From Candidatus Sacchlamyda saccharinae (GTDB lineage: Bacteria; Chlamydiota; Chlamydiia; Chlamydiales; Rhabdochlamydiaceae): a stretch of 64,000 bases of DNA. Made by a program: the position numbers and the translations under genes. The DNA lies in contig JAUHQI010000004.1 in the NCBI GenBank assembly GCA_030408505.1, positions 372,001-436,000 on the forward strand, written 5' to 3'. Position 1 is the first letter of the stretch; each line of letters opens with the position of its first letter. The notes under the pieces were generated by a model. It was not told where the DNA came from and ran no database searches. It saw nothing but the letters and a program-made list of their open reading frames with translations. Below are positions 33,901-46,653 of the stretch, one piece after another.

Positions 33901-36497
33901 ATGCCGAAGGACAGCGCCGCTATACAGAGTCGATGTCGGCCTACGCTAGGCAATACGTCAAGCAGATGCCCAAGCCCAAAGTCGAATCGATGGATGGCCT
34001 TTTGGCCTCGATTGCCATCGAGCAAAAGGCCCATGCAGGGAACCCCCGCTCGACCATCGGAACGATGACCGAGTCCTACGACTACTTGCGCGTCCTCTTT
34101 GCCCACCTCGGCGTTGCCTATTGCCCTGAAACGGGCGAGAAGATCGAGTCTATTAGTAAAGAATTTGTCTTAAATCAACTCATGGAGCTACCCGAAAAGA
34201 CCAAGGTCCAAATTCTAGCACCGATCGAAAGCACCGAAGGATACCTTCGGGAGGGTTTCTTACGGGTGCGCCTCAACGGTGAAATGTATGAGCTCGATGA
34301 AGAAGTTCCATTGGATCCACGCCGCAAAAACGAACTTTTCCTCATCATCGACCGGCTCACCATATCCGAGAAATCAAAAAAACGGCTCTACGATGCGATC
34401 GACACGGCAGCCAAGATTAGCAACGACACCCTCGTGGTCCACTACGATGACAAAGACGTCTTCTACAATCTCGCCTTTGCCGTCCCCAGCACTGGTAAAT
34501 CTTACCCTCCGGTCACGCCGCACACCTTCTCGTTTAACACAAAACATGGGATGTGCCTAGATTGCATGGGAATCGGTTTCCAGTTTTCTGCCAACCTCCA
34601 GAAACATCGCGTCATCATGCGAATGAGCGCTTATGCTCTGATGAAAAAACTCTGGAAGGACAACCTGACAAATGATGCGGCAGACCTCTTTATCGAAATG
34701 ATCGAAGAGCTGGGCATCGATCCTGATACTCCTCTAGAAAAGCTCCCAGGCAGAGATCTCCAAACGATTTTAAACGGCTCAGACACTCCCCTCAAGTGCA
34801 AAGGCTACCAAATGCGCTTTGTCGGAATCGGACCCGTCTTCGCCTTTTTGGCTAAAGCAGCCAAAAATTCTCTCAAGCAAGAACTTGGCCCTTGGGTCGA
34901 CCAGATCACCTGCCCCTCCTGCAAAGGCACTAGATTGAATCCTCTCGCCCGCCACGTCAAAATTGGCAAAACAACTCTTCCCGACCTCTGCGCCATGCCC
35001 CTGGATGAAGCTCATTCCTTCATCCAAAAAATCAAACTCAAAGACAAGCTCCTCGAGGAAACTCTCTCCCAACTCAAACACCGGCTCGAGTTTCTCAATA
35101 AGATCGGCCTCGACTATCTCTCGCTAGACCGGGCAGCCCCCACCCTCTCTGGTGGTGAAACCCAACGGATACGCTTAGCCCGCCAGCTCGGCAGCGGGAT
35201 GACCGGATGCCTCTACGTCCTTGATGAGCCCACTATCGGCCTCCACCCCCACAACAACACCCTGCTCAACGAGTCCCTTAGAAACCTCTGCAAGCAAGGC
35301 AACACCCTCCTCCTTGTTGAACACGATCCCCTCACCCTACAAATCGCCGACCGGATTATCGACTTTGGCCCTGCAGCTGGCATCCACGGGGGTGAAATCA
35401 TGGCCAGCGGCACTCTTGCTCAAATCAAGAAAAACCCCAAATCACTCACTGGGCAATATCTCAGCGGCAAGAAAAAAGTCCCTATTCCGAAGAAAAGACG
35501 TACTTCCAAAAATTTCCTCCGCGTTGAAAACGCCTCGCTCCACAACCTCAAAAACATCTCAGTCGATATCCCAACCGGCATCATCACCTGTCTCACCGGA
35601 GTCTCTGGATCGGGCAAATCGACCTTGATGAATGACCTCATTAGACCCGCCGTCCAGCAGTCGCTAGCCAAACGGAAAAACCCAGACAGCGTCGAGCTCC
35701 ATGGCTCCACTATCTCCGGCATCAGCGCCTTTGACAAGATGCTTGTCATCGACCAAAACCCTATCGGCCACACCGCACGCGCTGATGTCAGCACCTACAC
35801 CGACCTCAATGCCCCGTTGCGTGCCCATTTCGCAGAACTCCCCGAAGCGAAGCTCCGCGGTCTCAAGCCAAAAAATTTCAGTTTCAACCACCTCAAAGGG
35901 ATGTGCACCAAATGCTGGGGTCTGGGCAAACGGAAGATCGAGATGCAATTCCTCCCCCCCGTTCAGATCACCTGCGACGCCTGCCACGGCTACCGCCTCA
36001 AGCCCCTTTCGCTCGAAGTTAAAACCCGCGGCCGCCACCTAGGCCAGTTTCTCCAAATGACCGTGCTTGAAGCCATCGACCAGATCCCTCCCATCCCCAA
36101 AGTCCTCAAAATCCTCGAGACCCTCGTCTCCGTAGGCCTTGGCTACCTTAAGCTTGGCCAAGAGATCGCCACCCTCTCTGGCGGCGAGGCCCAGCGCCTG
36201 CGTCTAGCCCGCGAGCTGGCCAAGCGCTCCACCGGCAAAACCCTCTACCTCTTCGACGAGCCCACCATCGGCCTGCATGCCGATGATATCCTCAAGCTCC
36301 TGTCCATCTTCCACAGTCTCGTTGAAAAGGGCAATACTGTCCTGCTCATCGAGCACAACCTCGATGTGATCCAAAATGCCGATCACCTGATCGACCTCGG
36401 CCCCAAAGCCGGTATCCACGGCGGCGAAATCATCGCCACCGGCACCCCCGAAACCCTCGCTAAAAACAAAAACTCCCTCACTGCTTCCTATCTTTGA
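30903..36497 (+). CDS. uvrA: Excinuclease ABC subunit A, double-length tandem fusion
   Basis: 1864 aa, about twice a normal UvrA (~940 aa). Two complete UvrA units lie in tandem. Walker A loops (G-V/P-SGSGKS) fall near residues 32, 637, 984 and 1565, and four signature blocks (LSGGEAQR or LSGGETQR) are present. Zinc-finger pairs CPECQGIG, CPTCTG/CPECKG, CLDCMG/CPSCKG and CTKCWG/CDACHG are visible. UvrA recognises damaged DNA and loads UvrB in nucleotide excision repair; the fused form is a chlamydial hallmark and probably folds as an internal dimer. The two halves differ in base composition: the first is G-leaning on the coding strand, the second strongly C-rich. Confidence 0.98.
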   Translation: MARKIVLKKVCVHNLKEIDLELEPNQLIVFSGVSGSGKSSLAFDTIYTEGQRRYIESLSTFARRHLGEMSKPDAEVIEGISPTIAIEQKTAGRNPRSTVGTMTGIYDFLRILYARVGVRHCPVSGEEVTPQSTEHILREMAKLPEKAKIVVLAPFAKGKKGEFKDEFAELLRKGFTRVRLDGEMVELEDEIAIDGKKAHDLDLVIDRIVVKEEDRPRIAEAVTQALDSGKGVMSILHMDTGREQVFSEHAYSPKSGLSYGPLNPQDFSFNHPAGMCPECQGIGTLMEFDEEKIIDPEKSIAEDCCSIASSYKTVRYGNIFDNLAEIYKFDVKTPWKDLSKDAKRIFLNGTKRKWVKMHFTHPTKRQSWTEYVQWKGVLHDARKRYQEATSDSYKNRMEELMEESVCGGCKGTRIRPYPGSTTLKGKTLPQIVGLSIAKALEFFDGIKLNKEEKLIAEEVVKEVRQRLFFLNDVGLHYLTLERTAPTLSGGEAQRVRLASQIGSGLSKATYVLDEPSIGLHPRDNTKLLSSLRALCNKGNTVIVVEHDEETMLEADHIVDVGPLAGQLGGEILVSGTLQDLLKNPRSITAAYLTGKKKIPIPKKRRKKGKNAIEIVGATHHNLKEATAKIPLEMLVAVTGVSGSGKSSLVSDILHPSLSNFLHHAKMKVGKHKEIKGIEHVDKVIAIDQSPIGRTPRSNPSTYIKLFDLIRDLFAKLPEAEAMGYKAGRFSFNVKEGSCPTCTGMGMVKIDMDFMDDEWTECPECKGRRFDQKTLSVAYKGKNIYEVLEMTVAGALEFFDAITPIKKKLLMLHEVGLGYIKIGQSSPSLSGGEAQRIKLAKELSRPSTGQTLYILDEPTTGLHFHDIHKLIDVLQKLVDKKNTVLVIEHNMDLVKTADWIIDIGPEGGDHGGEVVASGTPEAIAKQKTPTGYAVYAALNPKPISLTTAPIKKQKFDDSIRIEKAEQNNLKGLNVEIPHGKITVCTGPSGSGKSSLAFETVYAEGQRRYTESMSAYARQYVKQMPKPKVESMDGLLASIAIEQKAHAGNPRSTIGTMTESYDYLRVLFAHLGVAYCPETGEKIESISKEFVLNQLMELPEKTKVQILAPIESTEGYLREGFLRVRLNGEMYELDEEVPLDPRRKNELFLIIDRLTISEKSKKRLYDAIDTAAKISNDTLVVHYDDKDVFYNLAFAVPSTGKSYPPVTPHTFSFNTKHGMCLDCMGIGFQFSANLQKHRVIMRMSAYALMKKLWKDNLTNDAADLFIEMIEELGIDPDTPLEKLPGRDLQTILNGSDTPLKCKGYQMRFVGIGPVFAFLAKAAKNSLKQELGPWVDQITCPSCKGTRLNPLARHVKIGKTTLPDLCAMPLDEAHSFIQKIKLKDKLLEETLSQLKHRLEFLNKIGLDYLSLDRAAPTLSGGETQRIRLARQLGSGMTGCLYVLDEPTIGLHPHNNTLLNESLRNLCKQGNTLLLVEHDPLTLQIADRIIDFGPAAGIHGGEIMASGTLAQIKKNPKSLTGQYLSGKKKVPIPKKRRTSKNFLRVENASLHNLKNISVDIPTGIITCLTGVSGSGKSTLMNDLIRPAVQQSLAKRKNPDSVELHGSTISGISAFDKMLVIDQNPIGHTARADVSTYTDLNAPLRAHFAELPEAKLRGLKPKNFSFNHLKGMCTKCWGLGKRKIEMQFLPPVQITCDACHGYRLKPLSLEVKTRGRHLGQFLQMTVLEAIDQIPPIPKVLKILETLVSVGLGYLKLGQEIATLSGGEAQRLRLARELAKRSTGKTLYLFDEPTIGLHADDILKLLSIFHSLVEKGNTVLLIEHNLDVIQNADHLIDLGPKAGIHGGEIIATGTPETLAKNKNSLTASYL

Positions 36498-36548
36498 TTC
36501 TTGTATTTATTCTTCAGACACATACAATCAGAGAAAAGGAGTGTTGTT

Positions 36549-36905
36549 ATGGCAAAACCGGTTTTAATGCGCAAAAGGGCAAAGATCGTTGCTCTGATCG
36601 TTTTTCTACTCGCACTGATCATCATCACTTTTCTGGGGACCTGGTGGCCTGGAATTATGCTGGCTGTAGGGCTTCCCCTTGCTATTTTGCAGTACCTGCA
36701 AGGGCGCATGTATGACATGTGCGTTTCCCTTTTTGTCTTTGTGGGGGCCTTTATCACCGTTCAGTTCAATATCAAATGGGAGATTTTCCTCCCAGTCCTC
36801 TTCGCCATAGGGGGGATCTACATATTCTTCCGAGAATTCATCTATAGCCGCTCTGAAGAGGAGGAAAAGATGGAAGAAGACAAGGACGAATCAAGTAAAG
36901 AATAA
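36549..36905 (+). CDS. Small membrane protein, function unknown
   Basis: 118 aa. After a basic start (MAKPVLMRKRAK) come four closely packed hydrophobic segments (residues about 13-30, 33-48, 56-72, 80-95) and a highly acidic, disordered C-terminus (SEEEEKMEEDKDESS). ATG 36549 has AAGGAG 7 nt upstream; the 16 codons in frame before it lack a site. It follows uvrA after 51 nt and may share its transcript. No family recognised. Confidence 0.75.
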   Translation: MAKPVLMRKRAKIVALIVFLLALIIITFLGTWWPGIMLAVGLPLAILQYLQGRMYDMCVSLFVFVGAFITVQFNIKWEIFLPVLFAIGGIYIFFREFIYSRSEEEEKMEEDKDESSKE

Positions 36906-36907
36906 CC

Positions 36908-36936
36908 TTGATTTTAATTAAGATTAATTATATTAT
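36908..36936 (+). promoter_or_regulatory. Sigma-70-type promoter for the 219-aa TPR-like gene
   Basis: TTGATT (36908-36913), a 17-nt AT-only-plus-one-G spacer, TATTAT (36931-36936), 37 nt before ATG 36973. Confidence 0.6.
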
Positions 36937-36972
36937 TATAACATAACTTTTTTAATTTAATTAGGTATTTCT

Positions 36973-37632
36973 ATGTCTTCTACAAATAATTTTTTAACTG
37001 CAGACGCCGCAGCCCGCGAGGCCGCTTTGACTTATCTCCAGATGGAATCAGAAGCACGAGCTGCACATTTGAATGCATTCTCCCTTATTGGTCTGGTGAG
37101 TACAGATGCTTATGTAGATGCTTTATTGGCTAATGTAAATCATGATCCTGAGCCAGTTGAAGATGCTAGTGAATCTACAAACTTTGAAGGCGCTCTTCAT
37201 GCCTCTCCCACTTCCAGCTCTGAGCTTATTCACAACTCTCAAATCTATACTCAAATGGGAGAATGGGAGAAAGCAAAGCTGACTTGCCAAGATGCCTTAA
37301 AACTTCCTTTAACAGACCATGAAAAAGGGATCGTTGGCTACAATTTCACAATGGCTTTGTTTCATCTTGAACGCATTGATCTAGCAATTCAAGCTGTCAA
37401 AAACGCTTTAACTAATGAGTTAGAACCTCATCACGAGAAGATGATTTTAGGGCTACGGGCAGAGATTTATTTAAGCCAAGGTAATCTTAAAGCTGCAGAA
37501 GATGATATTTCTAAAGCGCTAGAAGGACTTGTCGACGGCCCGATGTTCGTCCATTTTTCCAAGGTGCAGACCACTATCGCTGCTAAAATGTTGCAGGACC
37601 TCGCTGCTGCTGCTGGGGCGGTCAAAGTGTAA
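36973..37632 (+). CDS. TPR-like helical protein
   Basis: 219 aa. The first ~80 residues are Ala/Ser-rich without a signal peptide. Residues about 84-190 form helical repeats with TPR spacing (SQIYTQMGEWEKAKLTCQDAL, then MALFHLERIDLAIQAVKNAL and EIYLSQGNLKAAEDDISKAL). The C-terminus is Ala-rich. TPR proteins serve as chaperones or adaptors, including for type III secretion, but no specific partner is visible. It has its own promoter and is convergent with the secreted-protein gene. A second TPR-like protein at 47414 has a similar plan. Confidence 0.75.
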   Translation: MSSTNNFLTADAAAREAALTYLQMESEARAAHLNAFSLIGLVSTDAYVDALLANVNHDPEPVEDASESTNFEGALHASPTSSSELIHNSQIYTQMGEWEKAKLTCQDALKLPLTDHEKGIVGYNFTMALFHLERIDLAIQAVKNALTNELEPHHEKMILGLRAEIYLSQGNLKAAEDDISKALEGLVDGPMFVHFSKVQTTIAAKMLQDLAAAAGAVKV

Positions 37633-37641
37633 CCACTGCGC

Positions 37642-37673
37642 AAAAAAAAGCTTCCAGAGGAGGATCTGGAAGC
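37642..37673 (-). terminator. Rho-independent terminator after the secreted-protein gene
   Basis: On the minus strand a perfect 9-bp stem (GCTTCCAGA/TCTGGAAGC, 37650-37673) with a 6-nt loop is followed by eight U (37642-37649). It lies about 70 nt after the stop of the minus-strand gene and just past the end of the convergent TPR gene. Confidence 0.85.
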
Positions 37674-37744
37674 TCAGGTGTAGAGAGACCTTTGGGGGAA
37701 ATAGAGTCCCCTGCCCGATGCTGCTCAAGGAGTACTATACTAAC

Positions 37745-38587
37745 TTATCGATTCACTATCTCAGTTGGCAGAATTTGCTGCTTTTGTTGTTGATATTCCA
37801 TCATAATTTGTTTCACTTTTTCTTCAATAGAATTTTCTGCAGCTACTTTTCCTTCTGCTAAATCATTTAACGTCGCTAAATCCATTCTGTATGCTCTGTC
37901 GGCAAGAAATGCGGTTCTTACTTTTTGTATTTTTTCTTCCCAATTTTTGTCGGATTTTTCTTTTGCAGCTCTTTCCATTTTACTTAGCTTTTCCAGCGCC
38001 AAGGCAACTCGCTTTTCGGTTTGATCTGTACTTGTTTTACTTATGTGATTTGATGCATCGAGAAGGAGGTTTTTGATGTAGTATTCTGTCTCTAAGCTTG
38101 AGATTATGTTGTCTATGGTCCCTTCTGCAGTTTCGGGAATGTGGAATTTGAGGTTTTCAAGTTCTGAGAGGAGTTTGCTCTCTTCATCTGACTGAGAGAA
38201 AAAGGCAATGGAATCGACTCTTTGCACGATTGCGAGGCTGGGGTTTTCTGCAATAGCGTCTAGGAGTTTTTGGTTGCGCTGCTGGTTGAGCTTTTTGATC
38301 TCTGTCCGGTATTTGTCTTTGGTTTTTTCGATCTGCTCGGGGGTGATATTCATTGCAGACTTGGCGCTTTCGAAGATGCCGCGAAGAGCTCCTGCTTTTC
38401 CTGCGTTTTGGTACTGCTCATGCATTTGCTCTAGAAAGGTGCTGTAGTCCCCTCTAGAGTAGGCCTTTTCGGCATGCTGAATGATTTCTTTGCCTGTTTG
38501 GGGCTGGGCGACGTCTGCGCCATAGAGGCCTGTCTGAGTGCTGACAGAGAGGAGGAGTGCTAATGCTTCTGCGATCCACTTTTTCAT
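37745..38587 (-). CDS. Secreted coiled-coil protein, function unknown
   Basis: 280 aa. A clear signal peptide (MKKWIAEALALLLSVSTQTGLYGA, residues 1-24) precedes a long helical charged region with coiled-coil character (EQIEKTKDKYRTEIKKLNQQ around 82-101; further heptads about 195-225 and 250-275). No cysteine-based or enzymatic motif. It is presumably periplasmic or surface-associated. ATG 38587 has AGGG about 9 nt upstream, and a strong terminator follows the gene, so it is a single-gene unit. Confidence 0.75.
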   Translation of the reverse strand: MKKWIAEALALLLSVSTQTGLYGADVAQPQTGKEIIQHAEKAYSRGDYSTFLEQMHEQYQNAGKAGALRGIFESAKSAMNITPEQIEKTKDKYRTEIKKLNQQRNQKLLDAIAENPSLAIVQRVDSIAFFSQSDEESKLLSELENLKFHIPETAEGTIDNIISSLETEYYIKNLLLDASNHISKTSTDQTEKRVALALEKLSKMERAAKEKSDKNWEEKIQKVRTAFLADRAYRMDLATLNDLAEGKVAAENSIEEKVKQIMMEYQQQKQQILPTEIVNR

Positions 38588-38669
38588 CTAGTTTTCCCTT
38601 TTTTAAATTAAACTTATCGGCCGTAATATCTATTATATCCAGAGTCGATTAAAAAAAGAAATAATAAAA

Positions 38670-42265
<3,596 letters not shown>

Positions 42266-42284
42266 TGGTAGAATCTTATCCATT

Positions 42285-43709
42285 ATGTTTTTGACTGTCC
42301 CCAGACATGAGATTCTAGCCTATGAGGGAGTCCGGATTCCCTACTCAGCCAAATTCCTTTACGATCTATGCGCGTACAGAGACCAGCCAGATAATAAATC
42401 CACTCTCACCCTCAGGAAAATCACCACAGAGGTGGCCTTCATAGGTTTCAGCGCTCTCTCTTTGATCGAAGCTGTTGTTCGCCTCCCGTTTGCCTTTTTA
42501 AGTATCGCGTTTTCATCAAATCCTAAATTCTGGTTTGAGGGAGTAGAAAAGGCAATAATGACCTCTCTCTATGCCTTAAGTGCGACTGTCTGCAATTTTT
42601 TTGTAGACAACCTAACTCAGACGATCGTGGGACTTGAGTGCAAGCTCACTTTTTTTTCGCAAAACCAATTGCTTTTTCATGCATGCGAAACGGGCCAATA
42701 CCAAGTAGCGAAGGACCTCGTCAATGAAGAAGGGGCCGATCCACACAAAGTACAAGATAGTACGCAAGTATCGCCTGCCCTCATATCACATCTAGTGGGC
42801 CATGAAGACATGCAGGACCTATTTAAACTTAACAAATACGAAGAGGGCTATTTAGAGCTCAAGCGTCTTGCTCATTGGCTTAGTTTAGAAGGAACGGTGA
42901 AACTAGAAGGGCGTGATTTAAAATTGCAAGGTGCCCAGTCGCATTGGTTTTTCGAGTCCTTGGCAGAATCATTCCAGCGTTTCCGTACATGGGGTGGGTT
43001 CTCGGGTCTTGCTCTATCTTCCGCTAAAGCTGATCTCCTTCAAGAGGCACTGATCAAAGCGTACGCCACTCAAGACTACGAGACAATCGCTACCCGCATA
43101 AGAGGGCGCAACCTCACATTCCTAAGCACCGGCTGGGAAGATCACGCCATCTCGATTACATTCCATGGCAGCTATATGGCTATCGGCAATACAGGTAACA
43201 GCAGCATCCCAACCTTGCAAGTCTTCAAAATCGACTCGAGCAAAGTCACCGCAAGTATCATCGAAGAGATGTTTACTCATCAGCATTGGAATGAGGCCAC
43301 AGGCCAAAACTTTTTTTACCATAAACTGCCAAAAAAACTTTCCTCCTCTGGGCAAATACAGCAAGATGCCACTTGCAAAGCCTTCGCTGAAATTGCACCA
43401 AAGCACCAAAAGGCACCAAATTGCGCATTCGCCTCAAAAAAGGCCACTCTCCCCTTCGCCTGGGCCACACTCGTCGAAGCTAAGCCTAGCAAAAAGATTA
43501 TTCAACGAGCGAGATTCGAGTCCAAGCTCTATACTAACTATACCGCTCTTCAGTACCTCGACGAGGCGAATCTTGCGAAAAAGTATCCACATCTCCAAAC
43601 CTTTGCCGATCGCGCCCATCGCAAGGGGCAAAAAAAATTAGAAAAGGTCCAATCTCTCTGTCTGAAAATGCGCCATATCCCTGGTCTTTTAAGAACTCTA
43701 GCTCTATAA
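42285..43709 (+). CDS. Membrane-associated protein with putative His/Cys hydrolase-like domain, effector candidate
   Basis: 474 aa between the kinase and valS. Two hydrophobic segments (residues about 47-70 and 85-110) are followed by one ankyrin-like repeat (LLFHACETGQYQVAKDLVNEEGAD, about 126-150). A C-terminal domain (about 280-400) has GWEDHAISITFHG, AIGNTGNSS and NCAFASKKA. I recall this arrangement of an invariant His and a late Cys from uncharacterised ankyrin proteins of Parachlamydia and Legionella; a papain- or Ulp1-like cysteine hydrolase is possible but unproven. No signal peptide. The gene lies 19 nt after pknD and 9 nt before valS, so all three are probably cotranscribed. Confidence 0.7.
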   Translation: MFLTVPRHEILAYEGVRIPYSAKFLYDLCAYRDQPDNKSTLTLRKITTEVAFIGFSALSLIEAVVRLPFAFLSIAFSSNPKFWFEGVEKAIMTSLYALSATVCNFFVDNLTQTIVGLECKLTFFSQNQLLFHACETGQYQVAKDLVNEEGADPHKVQDSTQVSPALISHLVGHEDMQDLFKLNKYEEGYLELKRLAHWLSLEGTVKLEGRDLKLQGAQSHWFFESLAESFQRFRTWGGFSGLALSSAKADLLQEALIKAYATQDYETIATRIRGRNLTFLSTGWEDHAISITFHGSYMAIGNTGNSSIPTLQVFKIDSSKVTASIIEEMFTHQHWNEATGQNFFYHKLPKKLSSSGQIQQDATCKAFAEIAPKHQKAPNCAFASKKATLPFAWATLVEAKPSKKIIQRARFESKLYTNYTALQYLDEANLAKKYPHLQTFADRAHRKGQKKLEKVQSLCLKMRHIPGLLRTLAL

Positions 43710-43718
43710 TCCCCTTAT

Positions 43719-46490
43719 ATGCCTGCTTACGAGCCGAAAGAAATTGAAGAGAAGTGGTATCCCTTCTGGGAAGAAAATGGGTTTTTTAAAGCCGATGCCA
43801 CCTCTTCTAAGCCCTCTTATTGCATCTCTATTCCCCCTCCGAACGTCACTGGTGTTCTGCACATGGGCCATGCTCTGGTCGACACCTTGCAAGACGTCCT
43901 GATTCGCTGGAAGCGGATGCAAGGCTTTGAAGCCCTTTGGGTCCCTGGCACAGACCATGCTGGCATCGCTACGCAGACTGTCGTCGAAAGAGACCAGATG
44001 GCTAAGACTGGTAAGCGGCGCAAAGACTTTTCCCGCGAAGAATTTTTAAAACTCGTCTGGGAATGGAAAGAAAAAAGCCAAGGACACATCTTAAGTCAAC
44101 TTAGACGCCTCGGTTGCTCTTGTGATTGGGATCGTCTTGCCTTCACCATGGATGAGACCCGCTGCGCTGCCGTGAGCACCATGTTTAAGAAGATGTACGA
44201 TGATGGGCTCATCTACCGTGGAGACTATCTCGTAAACTGGGATCCAGTCACGCAAACGGCTCTTGCTGACGACGAAGTTGAATACGAAGATAAAGACTCT
44301 CATCTTTGGTATATGCGCTATCCCCTCTCCGACGGATCCACCCATCTGGTTGTAGCCACCACCCGACCTGAGACAATGCTCGGCGATACTGCCGTTGCGG
44401 TCAATCCAAAAGACGAGCGCTACGCTCCTCTAATTGGCAAAACCATCCGCCTGCCGATCACTGAAAGAGAGATTCCAATCATCGCCGATCCGTTCGTCGA
44501 CCCCGAGTTTGGAACAGGAGCTGTCAAAATCACTCCCGCGCACGATCCGAACGATTACGAGATGGGTCTGCGCCACTCGCTTCCCATGATCAACATGATG
44601 ACCCCTGATGGGAAAGTCAACGAACTGGGAAAGGAGTTTGCCGGTCTTTCCATGGAAGAGGCAAGACTTGCCATTGCAGACAAGATTAAAGAACTCGGTC
44701 TCATGGAAAAGATCGAGCCCCACCATCACAGAGTCGGCGTCTCTTACCGCTCCAAAGCCGTCATCGAGCCCTACCTCTCCAAGCAGTGGTTTGTGAAGAT
44801 GACCGCCTTCAAAGACAAACTCATCTCTGCAGTCCGTGACCAAAAAGTTAAAATCATCCCCAAAGACTGGGAGAGTACCTATTTTCATTGGATCGAAAAC
44901 TTACGCGACTGGTGCATCTCACGCCAACTCTGGTGGGGACACCGTATCCCCATCTACTACAAAGGTGATGAGGTCCTCTGTCAAACTGATGGGACGCCGC
45001 CAGAAGGCTGGGTTCAAGACGAAGACGTTCTCGACACCTGGTTCTCCTCTGGCCTTTGGCCCTTTAGTGTCCTTGGCTGGCCCGAAGAGACACCCGACCT
45101 TGCCAAGTTCTACCCCAACAGCGTTCTCATCACCGGCCACGACATCCTCTTCTTCTGGGTCGCACGGATGATCCTCATGGGTGAGTATGCCCTAGACGAG
45201 CCTCCCTTCCCAGAAACGTTTATCCATGGACTTATCTACGGTAAATCCTACTGGCGCTACAACAAAGATGGCTCAATTGCCTACCTCTCCTCAGAAGAAA
45301 AGCTCAAGTACGATCTTGGCGAAAAAACGCCACCCGATGTCCAATCCAAGTGGGAAAAAATGTCTAAGTCCAAAGGCAATGTCATCGATCCCATTGAGAT
45401 CATCGACACCTACGGCACCGATGCGATGCGCATCGCCCTTTGCTCTGTCGCCACTCATGCCAGACAAATTGACCTAGACAGGCGCCGCTTTGAAGAATAC
45501 AAAAACTTCATCAACAAACTCTGGAACGGCTCAGCGTTTATCTTCATGCACCTGGAGAATTTTGATCCCAAAGATGGGATCGATAAAGAACACCTCACCC
45601 TCGAAGACAAATGGATCCTCTCCCGCCTAAACAGAGTCATCGAATCGATCAATGGCCACCTCACCGATTACTCCTACGACAAGGCCGCTGCAGACATCTA
45701 CCGCTTTTTTTGGGATGAGCTCTGTGCCTACTACCTTGAGCTTGTCAAACCTATCCTCTTTGGCAAAGCCGGCACTAAGGAGCAAAAACACAATAAACAG
45801 TGCATCCTCCTCGTCTCCCTTTGTAATCTCCTGCGCCTCTTCCACCCGATGATCCCCTTCGTAACCGAAGAGCTTTTTACGCAGCTTAAAGCCAAAATAA
45901 CTCCAAGCACTACGAATGACCCTTACCTTACTGAAACGCTCCAAGCTCTCCAAGCACCCGCTTGCATCGTTGCCCCATACCCTACCGTCATCGCCAAAGA
46001 AGACATCAACCCTAAGATCGAAGAGACTTTCGCCTTCATCGACACGGTTCTCCACACCATCCGCAACATCCGTGCTGAAATGGGTCTAGCTCCGGGCGCC
46101 CCCTGCGATCTCATCATCCAAGCCGACCCCTCAGATCCACACCTAGCCCTAGTACAAGAGCACGAAGGCATGCTCTTTGCCCTCACTCGTCTTAGCAAGA
46201 TCTCCTATAACGGAGAGACCCCAGAAGGCTTCTCAGCCTCCAACATTCTCAAAGGGCTTACCCTCATTATTCCCCTTCCCGAAGAGATGCGTGAAAAAGA
46301 ACTGGTTCGCCTAAAAAAACAGCAAGACAAACTCATCATCCAAGAGAGGCAGTCGCGCGGCAAACTCGGGAATGAAAACTTTGTCCAAAAGGCCCCCAAA
46401 GACGTTGTAGATAAGCTTCGCACTCAACTCTCTGACATCGAAACACAGCTCGCAGACATTTCAAAGAAACTGAATCTTTTCAAAAAATAG
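43719..46490 (+). CDS. valS: Valine--tRNA ligase
   Basis: 923 aa. HIGH motif PPPNVTGVLHMGHA (residues about 39-52), the CP1 editing domain with TTRPETMLGDTAVAV, the tryptophan-rich DWCISRQLWWGHRIP, the KMSKSKGNVIDP loop (about 547-558) and a C-terminal coiled coil (REKELVRLKKQQDKL). It charges tRNA-Val; a tRNA-Val(GAC) gene is at 9984-10057. It starts 9 nt after the putative effector gene. Codon use is strongly C-ending. Confidence 0.98.
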   Translation: MPAYEPKEIEEKWYPFWEENGFFKADATSSKPSYCISIPPPNVTGVLHMGHALVDTLQDVLIRWKRMQGFEALWVPGTDHAGIATQTVVERDQMAKTGKRRKDFSREEFLKLVWEWKEKSQGHILSQLRRLGCSCDWDRLAFTMDETRCAAVSTMFKKMYDDGLIYRGDYLVNWDPVTQTALADDEVEYEDKDSHLWYMRYPLSDGSTHLVVATTRPETMLGDTAVAVNPKDERYAPLIGKTIRLPITEREIPIIADPFVDPEFGTGAVKITPAHDPNDYEMGLRHSLPMINMMTPDGKVNELGKEFAGLSMEEARLAIADKIKELGLMEKIEPHHHRVGVSYRSKAVIEPYLSKQWFVKMTAFKDKLISAVRDQKVKIIPKDWESTYFHWIENLRDWCISRQLWWGHRIPIYYKGDEVLCQTDGTPPEGWVQDEDVLDTWFSSGLWPFSVLGWPEETPDLAKFYPNSVLITGHDILFFWVARMILMGEYALDEPPFPETFIHGLIYGKSYWRYNKDGSIAYLSSEEKLKYDLGEKTPPDVQSKWEKMSKSKGNVIDPIEIIDTYGTDAMRIALCSVATHARQIDLDRRRFEEYKNFINKLWNGSAFIFMHLENFDPKDGIDKEHLTLEDKWILSRLNRVIESINGHLTDYSYDKAAADIYRFFWDELCAYYLELVKPILFGKAGTKEQKHNKQCILLVSLCNLLRLFHPMIPFVTEELFTQLKAKITPSTTNDPYLTETLQALQAPACIVAPYPTVIAKEDINPKIEETFAFIDTVLHTIRNIRAEMGLAPGAPCDLIIQADPSDPHLALVQEHEGMLFALTRLSKISYNGETPEGFSASNILKGLTLIIPLPEEMREKELVRLKKQQDKLIIQERQSRGKLGNENFVQKAPKDVVDKLRTQLSDIETQLADISKKLNLFKK

Positions 46491-46653
46491 ACTGCTAGTC
46501 CTTCCCCAAACACACTCATCAGTCGAACAGGATGAAATTGAATTAATCAATTTACCTCCTCCGTCAAGGAATGTGCCTCCTTGCTCAAGCTTTGAGTGGG
46601 TTTAATTATAAGAGCAAATTCTGTATAATAATAACAAAAAATGGAGAAATAAC

